Below, one piece after another: positions 1 to 12,656 of a DNA stretch of 64,000 nt (positions are counted from its first letter, which is position 1; each line of letters starts with the position of its first letter). Below the pieces are notes generated by a model that had not been told where the DNA came from, made no database searches, and saw only the letters and a list, made by a program, of their open reading frames with translations. The translations under genes and the position numbers were made by a program. The DNA is from Takakia lepidozioides (Eukaryota; Streptophyta; Takakiopsida; Takakiales; Takakiaceae), in the NCBI GenBank assembly GCA_030704615.1, contig CM060732.1:20088001-20152000 (forward strand), in the 5' to 3' direction.

Positions 1-483
1 TGTGTCCTTCCCCCCCATTGTCGAGACCACAGCCGCCACCAACGCGCCGTATCCGGGTCCTCCGGCAGAACCCGGAATAGATCCCACCACCACCTTGGGG
101 ACTGTGTATGATTGGGACCGATGATCACTAGGTTCCCACTACCGGGAGAAGGGCCCCCAAGTGATGGACGGCGCTGCCCCCCTTAGAGAGGTGGACCGAA
201 AGTTGTTTCGCACGGTTGGTCCTCGCCTTCGCCGGCCAGTGACGGCACCATACGTCATCGTGGTGCTAGGGAGCTATTCACGATGGAGTCCACCCCATTT
301 CTACCAATGTCTTGTTCCTTTCCAGTTCCGATTCCGGTGAGCCCTTTCTTTTTGGGGTCGCATGTATTGCGTGATGGAGGCAATGGACCATAGTATGGGT
401 TGCGGACTTTTTTTTGATGGAGGATGTAGTTTTGGGGAGGAGAAAGGATTCTGTGATTTGTTCCGCTATTTTGGGCCGAGGTA
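1..483. other. No recognisable gene
   Basis: GC-moderate sequence with short open frames on both strands. I could not match any of them to a family, and I saw no repeat of the families found elsewhere in the window. It may be the upstream part of the SET-like relic or of the CACTA element that follows. Confidence 0.4.
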
Positions 484-822
484 CACCCCGGGAGTGGCAT
501 TATTGCGACGACAACGGCCTTGGGGTCCTTGATCCATCCTTACATCCTTGTTGTGAACGACCATGCTGTAAGGTGAGAAATTTGGGCCGCAAAGCCCATA
601 TTATTGTGACGAAACCCTGATGTGTACGGCAACGTGACTGGGCTCATCAACAGTTCAGTTACCTTACCGCCCGGGCCCACCAGCCACGTGTTTTTTTGGG
701 ATGAGCGCCATGACAGGGATAGTAGATTGGATCCTAACATCACCACTTTTAGTGATGACATGTGCCAGGAGGACTATTAAGGCTGGAGATGAGTTGTTTG
801 CAGAGTATGACTTTAGGCTTTA
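484..822 (+). pseudogene. Possible SET-domain fragment (weak)
   Basis: One frame reads NLGRKAHIIVTK near 575-617, and another frame reads IKAGDELFAEYDF at 776-817. Together they resemble the C-terminal half of a SET lysine-methyltransferase domain, where an N-x-x-V strand is followed by a basic I-x-A-G-x-E-L-x-x-x-Y segment. The two pieces lie in different frames about 160 bases apart, so there is either an intron or decay. The catalytic NHS-type motif is not visible. The local pattern is seen; the family assignment is inference and could be chance. Confidence 0.25.
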
Positions 823-1254
823 GCCAACTTTCATCATGTGGGGAGATGGACGTAGGAAGACATTTTGTACATTGAGGTGGCTTCCTCCACCATGTATATA
901 TATACATAGACATTGATGTGGATGCAGTTTTTCATGCTATATCCTCGGAGTTTGGTTGGACGTTATATGTGAATTTGGGTATTTTGAATTATAAGTGTCT
1001 CCTTCATGTGGTGAAGCAATGTATGTATTCCCCTCGGTGTATAATGTGTACTTTGGGTTTTATCCTGTATGATAATGAACAACGTCATGTATAAAAACTG
1101 ATAATGACATGGTTGTTTTTCGCATCTTAGGATGCTGGCCACAACCCACGACATTATTCATGAAGTTCATGATCTTGTCAGACCGGGATTTTTGTTCCTT
1201 CGAGGGGGGTAGTATCAAAGGGACCCGACCCCGTCTGAACTGGCGGTCTCCGAT
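823..1254. other. No recognisable gene
   Basis: AT-richer stretch with a (TA)n-like run near 895-910. No frame resembles a known family. It may be the 5' non-coding part of the CACTA-like element that follows; no CACTA terminus could be fixed. Confidence 0.4.
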
Positions 1255-4200
1255 GATGAGGACAACAATGACAATGGAATTATGCATGAGGATGTGGCAG
1301 CAATGGAGGACCTCTTAATGCATCAGATTGTAGATGAGGACACAGACTCCTTGAATGACATGAAAAATAAGCCAAACTCCCTTTATACGAAGGGCCAAGT
1401 GAGTAGACTTCAATTCAACCATCTTGTTTGTTGCTGAATTTGCAAATCCGGTTTGGCATAAGCAATGTGGGTATGTCCGCCATAATGCCGGACTATTGCG
1501 GACTACAATCCTTGCCCCACATTTGAAGCCGAGAATGCCATGCCACGTATCAGAAAAGAGGCAAGAGCAGCCTTGGATGCTGTGGGGATGGGCTATAAAA
1601 TTTTTCATGCATGTCCATGTATAAAAAAAACCCGTACTACGGAGAGGATGCGAAAACTCACCGAGTGTCCAAAGTGCAACAAAGACCGATATCGAGATGA
1701 TGTTCAAGGAAAGAAAGCCCGCGCAAGGTATACCCGCGCCCAATACACTTGTATATTGCATTCTACCCTTTTTGCAACCGCTACAAGACGTAAGGTTTTA
1801 CTTAGAGATATGAATGACCGATTATGATATGGGGCCGACATGGGGATGGTGGCAAAAAATGCACTACTTTCCAATCATCCCGCGACTGCAGGCACACTAT
1901 CGAAGCCCCTCATTGGCAGAACTGATGAGATGACACGGCCTCGCATCGGAGCCCCCGGGAAAGGTGTGCGGGCCAACAAGATTCACAAGCATGGAGGCAT
2001 ACTGAAGAGATGTGGCCTTTCTCTGGGAGGACCATGACATGTCCGCTCTCTCGCGCTTCTCCTCGATGGGGTCAACCCTTCTCCTGTCCAGTCATGTAGT
2101 CATTACACTTGGCCGGTGACCATGGTGAATTACAACATCCCTCCGTATCTTTCAATAAAAAAAAGCCATATCATGTTGGCTGCCATTGTACCGGGTGAGT
2201 GTTCTCATTTCATGCTTATTTTACTTTGGATTTTACATTAATCTTCTTCTCTTTGGCGCAATTCCGATGGAAGATGATGAGTGACGTAATCATGTAGTAA
2301 GATGTGTCATTCATTATGAAGTATAATTAGCATGGTGAGCATTGAAACAATTAATGTGTGAATGTCTCATAGGAAAAAAATAACAAGTGAAAGACATGGA
2401 CACGTACTTGCAACCTCTAGTTGATGAACTGAAGGAGCTATGGAGGGGGGTCCCGCATTGGATGCTCACTTGACCCAATGGCCGGACAATCTTTTTAGAT
2501 GAGAGACATCTTGCTTTGGACAATGCATGATTATCCAAGTATATTATGTTCCCCATGAGAAACCCGCGTACATTTACCTGTCAAGGATATTGATGAGGAT
2601 TGGGATTGTATTGAAGTAGCGACGACATTTCTGCACTGTAGTGGGGTAGATGCACATGGAAACTTTTTGTCTTTCCTAATGTGGCGGAATGTCTACAGGA
2701 CTTACTGTTTGCTCGGGGTGAGCACTAAAGGTTACCACGCATGCCTGCATTGTGGCAATGAACTTGATGCACAAAGCTCCAGCAATCTTCACAAGATGGT
2801 GTATCCCACTACCGCAAGTTTTTCTTAATGAGCCATCATTGGAGAAGAAGAGACAAACACTTGTTTGATGGCAAAGGGGAGTTACTGGTCCCCCACCTGT
2901 GACACCATCCGCACTTTTGGGAAGACCCGATGGAAGGAGGCCCATCCGGAGGGGTCCGGAGAGTGGAGGTGCCCGGCTGAAGCGACCTTTCGATCTCTAC
3001 GAGTTGTCATATTGGGCGTTACATATTCCACAAAAACACCATCAATGTTTGCTATGCTCATGCATGTGATATTGCATGTTTTTGTATGATTTCCATTGTC
3101 ACTTTCACGACAATAGACGTGTAAGACTTTGTGGGTGGGGATATGTGTAGGACAAAGGAGGAAGTGACAATGGACAAGGGAGGAATACAAGAAAGTGATA
3201 TCCACCATAGGAGCTGAACACCAACTGGTTATGGGTCATCCCTCCGTATGAAGTTCAACACAAAGACGGGGTCCATGGTTTGAAGTCTCATTACTACCAC
3301 AATCTATTGCAGACATCTTGCCCATTGCAGTACGTGAGACATTGAATCCCGAGGTTCGGTGAGACAGTCTATAGATTGGGAGCATTGTTCCGGTGGATTT
3401 GCTCCAAAGAGCTGGAGGAAGCGGACTTTCCAAGTGCACTTGGATGTCAAATAAGGAGGGAGGAAGGTGCATCTCCAACATACACATGACCCCCGCCGAC
3501 TCCTTCTTCACTTGGAGCGAAGGGTGGATGTACTACCTTGAGCGATACATGAAGACTTTGAAAGCACTTGTAAGACAAATGACACCCGGAGTTAGCATGG
3601 CGAGGGGTATACATTGCAAGAGGCTATGTTCTACTGCATGGAGTACTTGGCAAGGGTTGATAAGGAAGCCCTCCGATTGGAAGGAAGATGAGGATGTACG
3701 AACCAAGGACATCGTTTTGCCCAAAAATTCAAAAAGGGTAAATTACCCATCATGGTGATTAACCAAGCGCATGAGTTCATATGAAGAACACCCCCCCATC
3801 CATACAGAGTGGGAGGCAATACAATAACATTGTTCAGCAACGATAGGAAGAGACAGTTGCGTGGAGATGGAACCATGCAAGGGCGACTACACGCGCTCCG
3901 CGAGCAAGGGGCCGGCGTAGGAATGTGCCTTCACAAGAATTGCCCATGGAATTGCAGCTCTAGTCTTCATTCCGCCATTGGCTTCAGACGGAAATAGAGG
4001 ATAACATTTGCGAAAGATGAGGTGGTTTCAGATTGGTGGCAAGACATTGCAAGGGCCCCTCTCAATTTGCGACCTCATACACGGCGGTTTGGGTTCATGG
4101 TCGTCATTTTCGCATTTGTGCTCTTGACATGAAGCGCAAAACAACGTTTGATTCTGGCTTGTGTGCCTCATATTGGCAAGACTCCATGTGGGACAGGGGA

Positions 4201-4842
4201 GATACACGACCTATCATGAGCACACTCAACTACTTTGGAGAGCTTGAGAGCATACTCCAACTTCAGTATCACAAGGCACCAGCCTTTTATCTTCAAGGCA
4301 AGGTGGTTCCAGCCATATCTTGTGGGGCCATCCGCAACAATAATGGAAGACAAGTGTGGTTTCATGCGCGTCAATACAGATTGGCTCGAGTCTACTCATC
4401 GTCCCTCTGATGAGCCTTTTTCATGGCCTTCAGACATGGAGCAAGTTTTCTTCTCCGGATCAGGAAATTGGAAGGTGGTTGTGCATGCTCAGCCAAGAGG
4501 AAGACGTATCTATCATGGTCGGGGATCTAAATGGGGCGAGGCAGATGCGGAGGAGGAAGAGACTGGTCATGATGACGCTGATGTTGGCCGAGTTTGGATA
4601 GGGGGGTACAAGAGAATGATGACGCCCCGGACAATGCATCCTGGACCCTATACGATGAGGCTCCATCAAATGTGGATGTTGGAGAAGAAGATGAAGACAT
4701 GGTCATTGAAACGGAGGTGGAAGATGATTCATATGTGCCTTTTGGTGACCAGACCATTTATGACAATGACTTTGATAAGCAAGAAGACTTGCAGCTTGAT
4801 GAGGATGAAGAAGCTCCGGATGATGATGTTCAAGTTGATTAG
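1255..4842 (+). pseudogene. Decayed CACTA (En/Spm) tnp2-type transposase
   Basis: Pieces in order, in changing frames, match the plant Transposase_21/tnp2 layout. An acidic leader (about 1,255-1,400) is followed by AVGMGYKIFHACP and CPKCNKDRYR (1,570-1,690). Next come TWPVTMVNYNIPPYLSIKK (2,108-2,164), DTYLQPLVDELKELW (2,398-2,442), the STKGYHACLHCG zinc-type segment (2,722-2,757) and HYRKFFLMSHHWRRR (2,810-2,855). Then a DUF4218 piece, WMYYLERYMKTLKALVRQ (3,526-3,579), a DUF4216 piece ending in WKVVVHAQPRGR (4,235-4,510), and an acidic tail closing at 4,842. Stops and frame changes between pieces, beyond what introns explain, mark it as dead. The family is confident; the element ends and exact exons are not. 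Confidence 0.85.
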
Positions 4843-5423
4843 ACACGTTATCAAAGCTACATAATAATTCTCGCACATAACTGTACCCATCCCTTCGATT
4901 GATTGTACATGTACATGCATGTAGCTTATTTCTATGATTGATTAATGAAAAATCCATGAAAAAAATCCTTTGTAGGTGTGGCGATCTAGGATTGATTTTA
5001 TTGAAGTTGTGACTCGAAAAGTGACTCTAGGATTGTTGAGTTTTTGTACGAGGGCAAGAATGTTGGAAGACATGGTTCTTGTTCTACAAGTGCTGACCAA
5101 GACTTACCCCTGGAAACCCTTCAATCGATTTGGTTACCATGATCTCGATGCAACAAAAAGAATCTTCGAAATTGGTGTGAAAGACAACAATGTTGCCAAA
5201 GCCATTGCCAAAGCAATTGCCAAAGCAATCTACCCTGAACCCTCTAATCCCATGGCCCTTCCCTTTTCTTTTCCTAGTGTCCCCACCGCCTCTTCTTGCC
5301 CTTTGTCTTTAACAATAAGGCCGCCCGGGTTGATCACGGTCTCCCACATGCAAGATAGCCTATTATATTGTAGCATAGAAGGAGGACAAAAAAGATTTGC
5401 AACAATGGATCCATTCAGCTTGG
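4843..5423. other. No supported gene; 3' flank of the CACTA relic
   Basis: A 198-codon open frame (4,976-5,572) crosses this stretch, but it runs into the composite repeat that starts at 5,424 and resembles no family. The short AKAIAKAIAKAI repeat near 5,195-5,230 comes from a local triplication. I read it as non-coding or element-internal. Confidence 0.4.
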
Positions 5424-5905
5424 CCTCTGCCATGACCTTTGCAAAAACACAGAAAAGACAATATTGCGATTCCCCGCCGTCGCAAACCTATTGGGGCATC
5501 ACAATGCCGTCGCAATACCGTCGCAAGGCGACCCCTGGAGGTCGTAACCCCCTGCATTTACAATATCTATGATTGTGGATTTTTCCTACGCAATGATTTT
5601 TGTTTTAGCTCTATTTTGTTTTGTGAATGCAAACCCCGGACCACTACATCCATGGAAAAAATTGGACAAAAAAAAATTTAAAAATAAAATAAAAAAATAG
5701 AGTTTCCTTCACTCTCTATTGCGGAACTCTCTATGGAGAGTACATGAAGTTGAAAAGAACTCAACTTCGGAGTGCAAATGAGGGAAGAAAATATGGTTTT
5801 CAGTCCAAATGATTTTTCTTTATTCCCAAAATTTGCACACGCATTGCAAACGCTGTCATTAAGCATATGGCTTGGGGACGGAATAAAAAAAAAATCATGT
5901 GCATG
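5424..5905 (+). repeat. Composite dispersed repeat, copy 1
   Basis: It starts with a CCTCTGCCATGACCTTTGCA segment. A tract of TTGCGA...TCGCAA imperfect hairpins (5,460-5,550) follows, and then an AT-rich block (family A). Family A has conserved landmarks: CACTACATCC, CTCTCTATGAAGAGTGCATG-like sequence, GGAGTGCAAATGAGGGAAGA, and a run of A near a TCATGTGCA end. Other copies are at 6,085-6,625 (+), 9,925-10,680 (-) and, family A only, in the 38-42 kb region. No coding content; the transposon class is unknown. Confidence 0.7.
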
Positions 5906-6084
5906 TGCAAAAAATCATCATCCCACCTGAGGGGATGAGGAGGAGGATGTGGCGGCGGCCGTCAAGTTTGCTGAGATCGGCACCAATGGTGGTAGAAAGC
6001 ACTCTGGCCCTGTTATACAACAAGAGAGAAAAATCACTATAAAGATTGGAAGAAGGGGATCAATTGACCCTGGCCTCTGCCATG

Positions 6085-6625
6085 ACCTTTGCAAAGAGAC
6101 ACTAAATATGGCCTCTCTGCGACTCCCGGACGTCGTAGACCCGTCGCATTACCGCTGACGGACGACTTCTAGCAGTTGTAACCCCCGCGAGGTGGCGTGC
6201 ACTCGCCACGTGACGGCCAAGGGGGAAATGGCATCCTTGCGACTCCCCAATGTCGCGGCCCTGCTGGAGCGTTGCTAGGCCATCCTAGCGACGACGGGAC
6301 ATCGCAATACCCCGTCGAGTTGGGCGTCCAAAGGGAAATGGTGACGTTGCGACTCCTGAACGTCGCTGGAACGTCGCAGTACCCTCAGCCTGGGGGTCTA
6401 GGATTGGGGATTTCTGGTACGTAATGATTTTTGTTTTTACTCAATTGTGAATTCAACCCTTGCGCCACTACATCTGTGCAAAATATTGGACCAAAAATTT
6501 ATTAAAAAAATAAAATAAAAAAAATCTTTGTTCATTTGGACTCTCTATGAAGAGTGCATGAAGTTGTAGAGAACTTAACTTTGGAGTACAAATGAGGGAA
6601 GAAAATACGGTTATGGGTGTAAGCA
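6085..6625 (+). repeat. Composite dispersed repeat, copy 2
   Basis: Same order as copy 1: the CCTCTGCCATGACCTTTGCA start, a longer GC-rich hairpin tract with several GCGAC...GTCGC pairs (6,115-6,390), GTAATGATTTTTGTTTTT, then the first half of family A. It stops within family A near 6,625. Confidence 0.7.
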
Positions 6626-7344
6626 TGTTAGAGGTAGGCCAAAACTAGCGGATAATGGGTACTTGGGAGTAATTTTGTGGCGTAGTGTAGTGGTGGTAGA
6701 TGATAATGTAAAAACACAATTGTGCCATGAGTCCGAGTCCCGCATCCAACAGTCCAAGATTAAACAAAACAAAATAAGAAAATTAAAAAAAACGGAAATA
6801 AACCTGCCGGCGAAAATAATCTAGTTCAAAATTTCACCATTGTTTGGAGGTTTCAATTGCACGTAGCACTAGGTACTGTGGTTTGGAACACATCTTCTTC
6901 AGGAGTCACTCTTAAATAATAACATTCTCAGGTACTTAAATCCATGGCCTTTATAAATTAGTAGTTGCATATACAAAAATCATTAGACCTTTCATACATA
7001 GCAGGTACTTGACGGCTCCTTCTGAGACTATTTTACAGGTATTCAAGCATGCATGAAAAAAGATTCATGTGTGCAATTGGTACATTTTAGGGGTACTTTT
7101 GGCTTTTCATGTTCGAGGATGTAGCGAGCTACATCTACAACCTCCTCGCATAATACTTCACAAGTACCATCGAAACATACCCGTTTGCAGATTGGAAAAG
7201 TGTTCTGTTTTCCTTACAACATCACCTTTCTTCCCATGTCATTTTCAAGGAAGTTCAATGTAAGATCAGAATGCACTAGAGTACTTTGAAGACCATAGTA
7301 TGTCAAAATCCATTTGTGACAGTATTTTTTGCCTACCTCTAACA
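6626..7344. other. No recognisable gene
   Basis: AT-rich sequence between copies of the composite repeat. No frame longer than about 65 codons and no family match. Confidence 0.4.
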
Positions 7345-7770
7345 TGCTTTCACCCTTGGGTCCAGATGACTTTTGTTTACTCCCAATTTTTGCACGTACA
7401 TTGCATATGTTGTCATTAAACAAATGGCTTGAAAGTGGAATTAAAAAAAAATTGTGTGCAGACGAAACACAATATTTAGTCTCCACGACACGTAGTTTTG
7501 TTGAAATCTCGAATGACCCATTGACTAAACTTGGTTCAAGCTCATATTTGGTTCACATGTGCTTAAGTATGTTCAGATCACATATGCAAAGTTGCAAATG
7601 ACGAGCATCAAGAAGATATATTCACCCCCGACGTCGTAGGCCCTGCATGAAGTTGAAGAAAACTCAACCTTGGAGAGCAAATGATGGAGGGAAATATGGT
7701 TTTGGGTCCAGACGACTTTGTTCACTGCCAAATTTTGCACGCACATTGCACACGCAGTCATTAAGCATGT
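7345..7770 (+). repeat. Two partial family A copies
   Basis: 7,345-7,480 matches the 3' half of family A (TTTTGTTTACTCCCAATTTT through an A-run). 7,640-7,770 matches the middle again. The short frames here are repeat shadows. Confidence 0.6.
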
Positions 7771-8039
7771 GAGTCATTCTCATTAAGTCATTCTCTTGTC
7801 TTTCTTGCATCTCTAAGATGGGATACTCTAATGATAGTTTGGAACTGTTCACAGTTGTGAGCATTGTTCAACCAGCATTGTTCTTTCCTTTTGACGATCC
7901 TGGTTTAAATTAGTGCAATGTAACCAAGCAACCTCTACATATTGAAATGTGTGTAATTTATGGCCCTTGTTCTTCTGCTGCAACAAACTCGTTCACAAAA
8001 TGCTATTCTTTCACAGCAACCACCGGTTTCGCAGCAACC

Positions 8040-9480
8040 ACGATCTTGAAATAAAGCCAAAGCTTTTTACAAAGCTAAATCATCCGATGTTGTGCTTATC
8101 TCTACCATCCTACCTGAGCATGTGCGCAAGTTTTTGTGATGACATTCGAAAGGAGGGAGAATCCAGTTGTCTGTCTCTCTCCTTCTTTAGATTCCGAGGT
8201 GTTTTTTCAAGCTCTTGGATTTTTTCGATGAGATTGTCCACCTTCGAATTTGTCAAGGAATCGAGGATGCCACCAAAGAAGTTTAGTATGCGCCTAGTCC
8301 AAGGTTCCCTAGAAGTTATCTGATGTATCTACATGTCAACGTTGTCTCTTAACATTGGATGTCTGCTACAACTTAGGTGATTATGTCAAACAACTCTCAC
8401 AAAGGCAACGACGTGCAACTGGAGCAAGTGATGCAAATTGGCACCAAGACTCTACGCTATGTAAATCACATGGAGGTGAAAATGTTAATGGGATCTCATC
8501 CGATATACAAAGCGAAATCATCCAAGGTTGTGCTTCTCTCTACCATCCTACCTGAGCATGTGCGTGTGTTTTTCTGTGACAAAGAGTATTTGGGGCCGAT
8601 TGCAATTGCGTCGTTCTGTGACAAAATCTTTCGAATTCGTCAAGGAGTCGAGGATGTCACCAAAGAAGTTGAGCATGTACATAATCCGAGGTTCTCTACA
8701 AGTTATCTGATGTATCTAGATGTCAACATTGTCTCTTGACAACGGATGTCTGTTAGCTACGACTTAGGTGATTATGTCAAACAACTCCCACAAAGGCAAC
8801 GACGTGCAACTGGAGTGCAACGATGTGCAATTGTATTGTGTTCATGATTTGATTTGATGATTTGTTGATTTGAAGTTTGATTTGATGTTGATTTTGAAAT
8901 AAGGCCAAAGCTTTATACACCGAGTGATCTCCAACAAGAATAATCTGCTTCAGTTCTTTCATCTGGGTGATAATATCAGTCTCTGCTTCTACTTGTTGTG
9001 CATCTTCATCAATTATTACGCAATTAAAAGCTTCAACGATCGTTGGCCTTTTATGGAGAGAGTGCAAAAAAACAATACAAGCATTCTCCATGCATTCCAT
9101 CTCCAACCATTCCAGTGATGTATCTAGATGTCAACGTTGTCTCCTGACAGTGGATGTCTGCTACGACTTAGGTGATTATGTCAAACAACTCCCACAAAGG
9201 CAACAACGTGCAACTGGAGTGCAACGACATGCAATTGTATTATATTCATGATTTGAAGTTTGATTTGATGTTGATATTGAAATAAGGCCAAAGCTTTATA
9301 CACCTAGTGATCTCCAACAAGAATGATCTGCTTCAATTCCTTCATCTAGGTGATAATATCAGTATCTACTTCTACTTATTGTGCATCTTCATCAATTATT
9401 ACGCAATTAAAAGCTTCAACGATCGTTGGCCTTCTATGGAGACAGTGCAAAAAAACAATGCAAACATTCTCCATGCATTT
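8040..9480. repeat. Tandem duplication, unit about 390-410 bp
   Basis: The segment GATGTATCTA.ATGTCAAC followed by TAGGTGATTATGTCAAACAA occurs at about 8,321, 8,709 and 9,118, so the period is about 388-409 bp. The helicase-like motif segment is itself duplicated (about 8,925-9,105 and 9,310-9,480). All copies have diverged by substitutions and small indels. It looks like tandemly copied pieces of one gene. Confidence 0.65.
8777..9106 (-). pseudogene. UPF1/SEN1-like superfamily 1 helicase fragment
   Basis: The 109-codon frame contains FNCVIIDEDAQQVE, followed after about 20 residues by IILVGDHSVY. These resemble helicase motif II (DEAxQ) and motif III (GDxxQ) of the UPF1/SEN1 group, spaced as in that family. 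A second diverged copy lies at 9,310-9,480. A possible motif Ia-like reading, NSKVDNLIEKIQELEK, lies at about 8,200-8,260 on the same strand. The order of pieces is wrong for one gene, no Walker A is visible, and the Q after GD is missing. This is a set of relics. Confidence 0.55.
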
Positions 9481-9619
9481 CATCTCCAACCAATGTCTCT
9501 GTCAAATCAGAAAACAACTCAGTGCCAAAACTTCTTAGTTTTCCAAATCCATTTTCGTCTTTGTTGTATCACGGGGAAAGTTTGTAGCGTCTTTACATTA
9601 CAGAGTCTGTTGAGGAAAT

Positions 9620-9770
9620 AAATTTATTCCATTCTTAAACCATATGCTTAATGACAACATGTGCAATGTGGATGCAAAATTTGGCAGTGAACAGACATCA
9701 TCTGCACCCAAAACCATATTTTCTTCCCTCATTTGCACTCCAAGGTTGAGTTCTCTTCAAGTTCATACAT
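9620..9770 (-). repeat. Partial family A copy, reverse orientation
   Basis: Reverse complement of the central and 3' part of family A, including the CTCATTTGCACTCCAA landmark. It sits on the opposite strand to the copies at 5.4-7.8 kb. Confidence 0.6.
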
Positions 9771-9924
9771 TGTTGATGAGCATATTTCTTAATGTTGCTT
9801 ATCTTTTGAGACTTTGCATATGTGATTTGGACATACTTAAGCGCGTGTGGACCAAATATGAACTTGAACCAGGTCATTCAATGGGTCATTCAAGTATTGA
9901 ACACATCTACGTGTTTTAGAGATG

Positions 9925-10680
9925 AAAAACTACATTTCGTTTGCACATGATTTTATTTTTATTCCGTTCTTAAACCATATACTTAATGACAGCATATGCA
10001 ATGTGCGTGAAAAATTTAAGAGTGGCCCCAAAACCGTATTTTCTTCCCTCATTTGCACTCCAAAGTTGAGTTGTCTTCAACTTCATGCACTATTCATAGA
10101 GAGTTCTGCAATAGTGAATGAAGAAAACGTTTTTTTATTTTTTATTTGTTTTTGGTCCAATATTTTGCACGGATGTAGTGGTGCAAGGGTCGAATTCATA
10201 GAACAAAACACAACCCAAAAACAATTATTACGTAGCAGCAATCCCCAATCCTAGACCCCTAGGCAAGAGGGCACTTGTGACGCCCCAGCAGGCATGCGAT
10301 TGCGGGGAATCGCAACCTCGCCATTGTGGCATTTGGGCGACGTCTGGACGTCGCAAACCCCAGCGCGACCTGACTCAACCCTCCCCACGCGCCTAAGTGT
10401 GAGGGGGTGTTGTTGCGATTCTCGGCAGTCGCAGCCTTGCGGGAGCGTCGCAGAGGGTAAGTGCGACGCCCGAGCGTCGCAACCCCCAGCTCACTGGTGG
10501 GTCATCCCCAACAGCAGTAACGTGGCGAAATCGCAAGCAGGCGAAGCGTCACCAGAGCGGCGCGGCGGCGATGGGCCAACGTCGCAATTTCCAGGCCGGG
10601 CACCTGCGCGGCGCTGCAGTCGAAGGAGGGTCGTCGCGTCCGGCGCGCCCGGGGTCCCAGCGTCGCTAACCCCCCTAAAC
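9925..10680 (-). repeat. Composite dispersed repeat, copy 3, inverted
   Basis: Family A (9,925-10,190) is followed by the CAATCCCCAATCCTAGACCC junction and then a GC-rich hairpin tract (10,260-10,680). Two clear dyads are GCGACGTC/GACGTCGC at about 10,333-10,351 and GCGACGC/GCGTCGC at about 10,461-10,480. It is inverted relative to copies 1 and 2, so the 5.4-10.7 kb block is bounded by inverted repeats. The 134-codon frame across the GC-rich tract is not supported as a gene. Confidence 0.65.
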
Positions 10681-10699
10681 GTAGTAGTGAATATGTAGA

Positions 10700-12356
10700 T
10701 GCCTCAACCACAAGAATGTATGGATCAAGCAAGGTGAGATATATCATCAAGAGGAGAAAAACTAACATGCTAGGTACATGATCCGACCAATTTGAATGGG
10801 CAAAGCAACAAGGGTGCTGATGATTGCTATCATTGTCTATTGTATATTAATGATACATGTATACAACGTCTACAACTCTGACAACCTATGCTATCTTAGG
10901 TTATATATAAGGTCTTATTGGTTATATGGTATACTTATAAATGACCTACATAATATTGGGGGGTACATGTACATTGTAAAAACCCTAACTGTCAACGTTT
11001 TTCATCCAGCGCATGTGCATCATCCAACGCACCGACATCATGATGATCACCTGAGATTATCCATGGACCATCCATCCATCCATCATCCATCAACCGACAT
11101 CATCAATCATCGACCGACATCATCAATCATCCACTGACATCATCCACCGCACAAACATCATCTTACGCACATTTAACATCCAAAGCACCTTTATCATCGT
11201 GTGTCATTTGTTTTTTATACTGCATGTTTTTTGGAGAAGAGACCTGGCCAACTGCAAAGATGCCTTCAGTCAGTGGTAGGTCCTCCATCATCGTGTGTCA
11301 TTTGTTGTTTATACTGCATTATTTTCTGAGCACGGACCCGAACAGCAGAGATGTCTTCAATTAGTGGCAGAGATGCCATGAATCAGCGTTGGGTCCTTGA
11401 TCTGGTGGTCTTTCTGAAGCCGTTGGGGAGAAGCTACTTATATCAGCCGACCATGTGCACTGCGCTTCTACAAAGGCATCGAGGAAGAGAGTTTCACGGA
11501 TTGGGGCATCCCGAGTGGTGCTGGTAGAAGTTCCCTGGAATGGAGCAGTTTGTCGGCAGGCAACTAGCGGAGTTTTGTGAATCGGATAGTACAAAAATGT
11601 TGTACTTTGCAAGACTGGTGGCACTGCGCACTACTATCACTTTGATGAATCGTGCATTTTTTGTCTCTTTTTGTACACACAGGCTTTAGAGCAAAATGCA
11701 TGATTCATCAACAGAAAAGCAGTGAGTTTTGAAACTGCTGTTTGACCACACTACTGCTGGTGAGGGCTATACCAGTATGCTCTGGGATGTGAAGTAGAAA
11801 TATAGGGACAGGTTTTTCAAACCTAGCCATCTTCCGGATTCTTGGACTAACAGCTGTTGTTTTTACCTCGAATTCAAGGTAGGCTCTTCACCTATCATGA
11901 AGCTCCAGATCAACCCTTCAACCTTCACAACACCTTAACAATAAACCGTAATATCTTCTGTATGTAGGCTCATGTGTGGTCTGATTTCGCAGTTAATTTC
12001 CAGTTCAAAGAGTGCAACCGATGTACCATGTTATGCTCCATTCTATTTAATTTCTTTAAATTCCAGTTCCCCGTCCACGTTGAACTGGGCGCCGTTATGT
12101 AAAATTGAATTTGTTAAGTCTTGTATGTATTTATGAATGATGCTATATAATATTTTATATACATAAGAAAGGAATTCATAAATATTTTTAATTATTTTCT
12201 TGACAAATAATTATTAACCTCAATAATTCATTGTAGAAGATTAGGTGACAAACATCAAGCGTTTCCTACGAATGGCTCAAAATTCAAATGCATTTTCACT
12301 ACCACTCGCCACGTTGCAGCGTGGTTTTCAGTTCATATTTGTACGATGCCTAATCT
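10700..12356. other. No recognisable gene; simple and low-copy repeats
   Basis: A degenerate CATCATCCA/CCGACATCATC microsatellite lies at about 11,010-11,150. The segment around 10,900-10,985 (ATAATATTGGGGGGTACATG) recurs at about 13,140-13,165. The segment CATCGTGTGTCATTTGTTNTTTATACTGCAT occurs twice, near 11,196 and 11,290. No coding frame could be recognised. Confidence 0.5.
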
Positions 12357-12656
12357 CTAGTTGATTTTGTCGCCGGGGTGTGTAGAAGAATTCCACAAAT
12401 TAATATGAGAGCCTCTAGCCATCCAGAAAGTTGGAGGACCAAGCTGCGTGTGAATCAGAATGTCACATGCAAAGGATGTTGCACCGGTCCCACGAGGAGT
12501 TGAAAACATGAAGAAGAATTGATTGTCTCTTGTCAAAATATCTAATCTAATAGATGCTAAACACACATCCCTCGTTTTATCTCCTTTAACAAACATATAA
12601 ACAAAAATCATGTGCAAAGCTATTGTGGTCGACGGATCTTTTATGGGATTGGACAC
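12357..12656 (-). other. Unassigned 99-codon open frame
   Basis: An ATG-to-stop frame in otherwise AT-rich, stop-dense DNA, with mixed hydrophobic and polar residues. I do not recognise it, and no flanking exon or conserved motif supports it. It may be a transposon remnant or chance. Confidence 0.15.

Noticed and set aside
10294-10698. 134-codon open frame in GC-rich DNA
   Set aside because: It lies wholly in the hairpin tract of the composite repeat. The frame is open because of high GC content.
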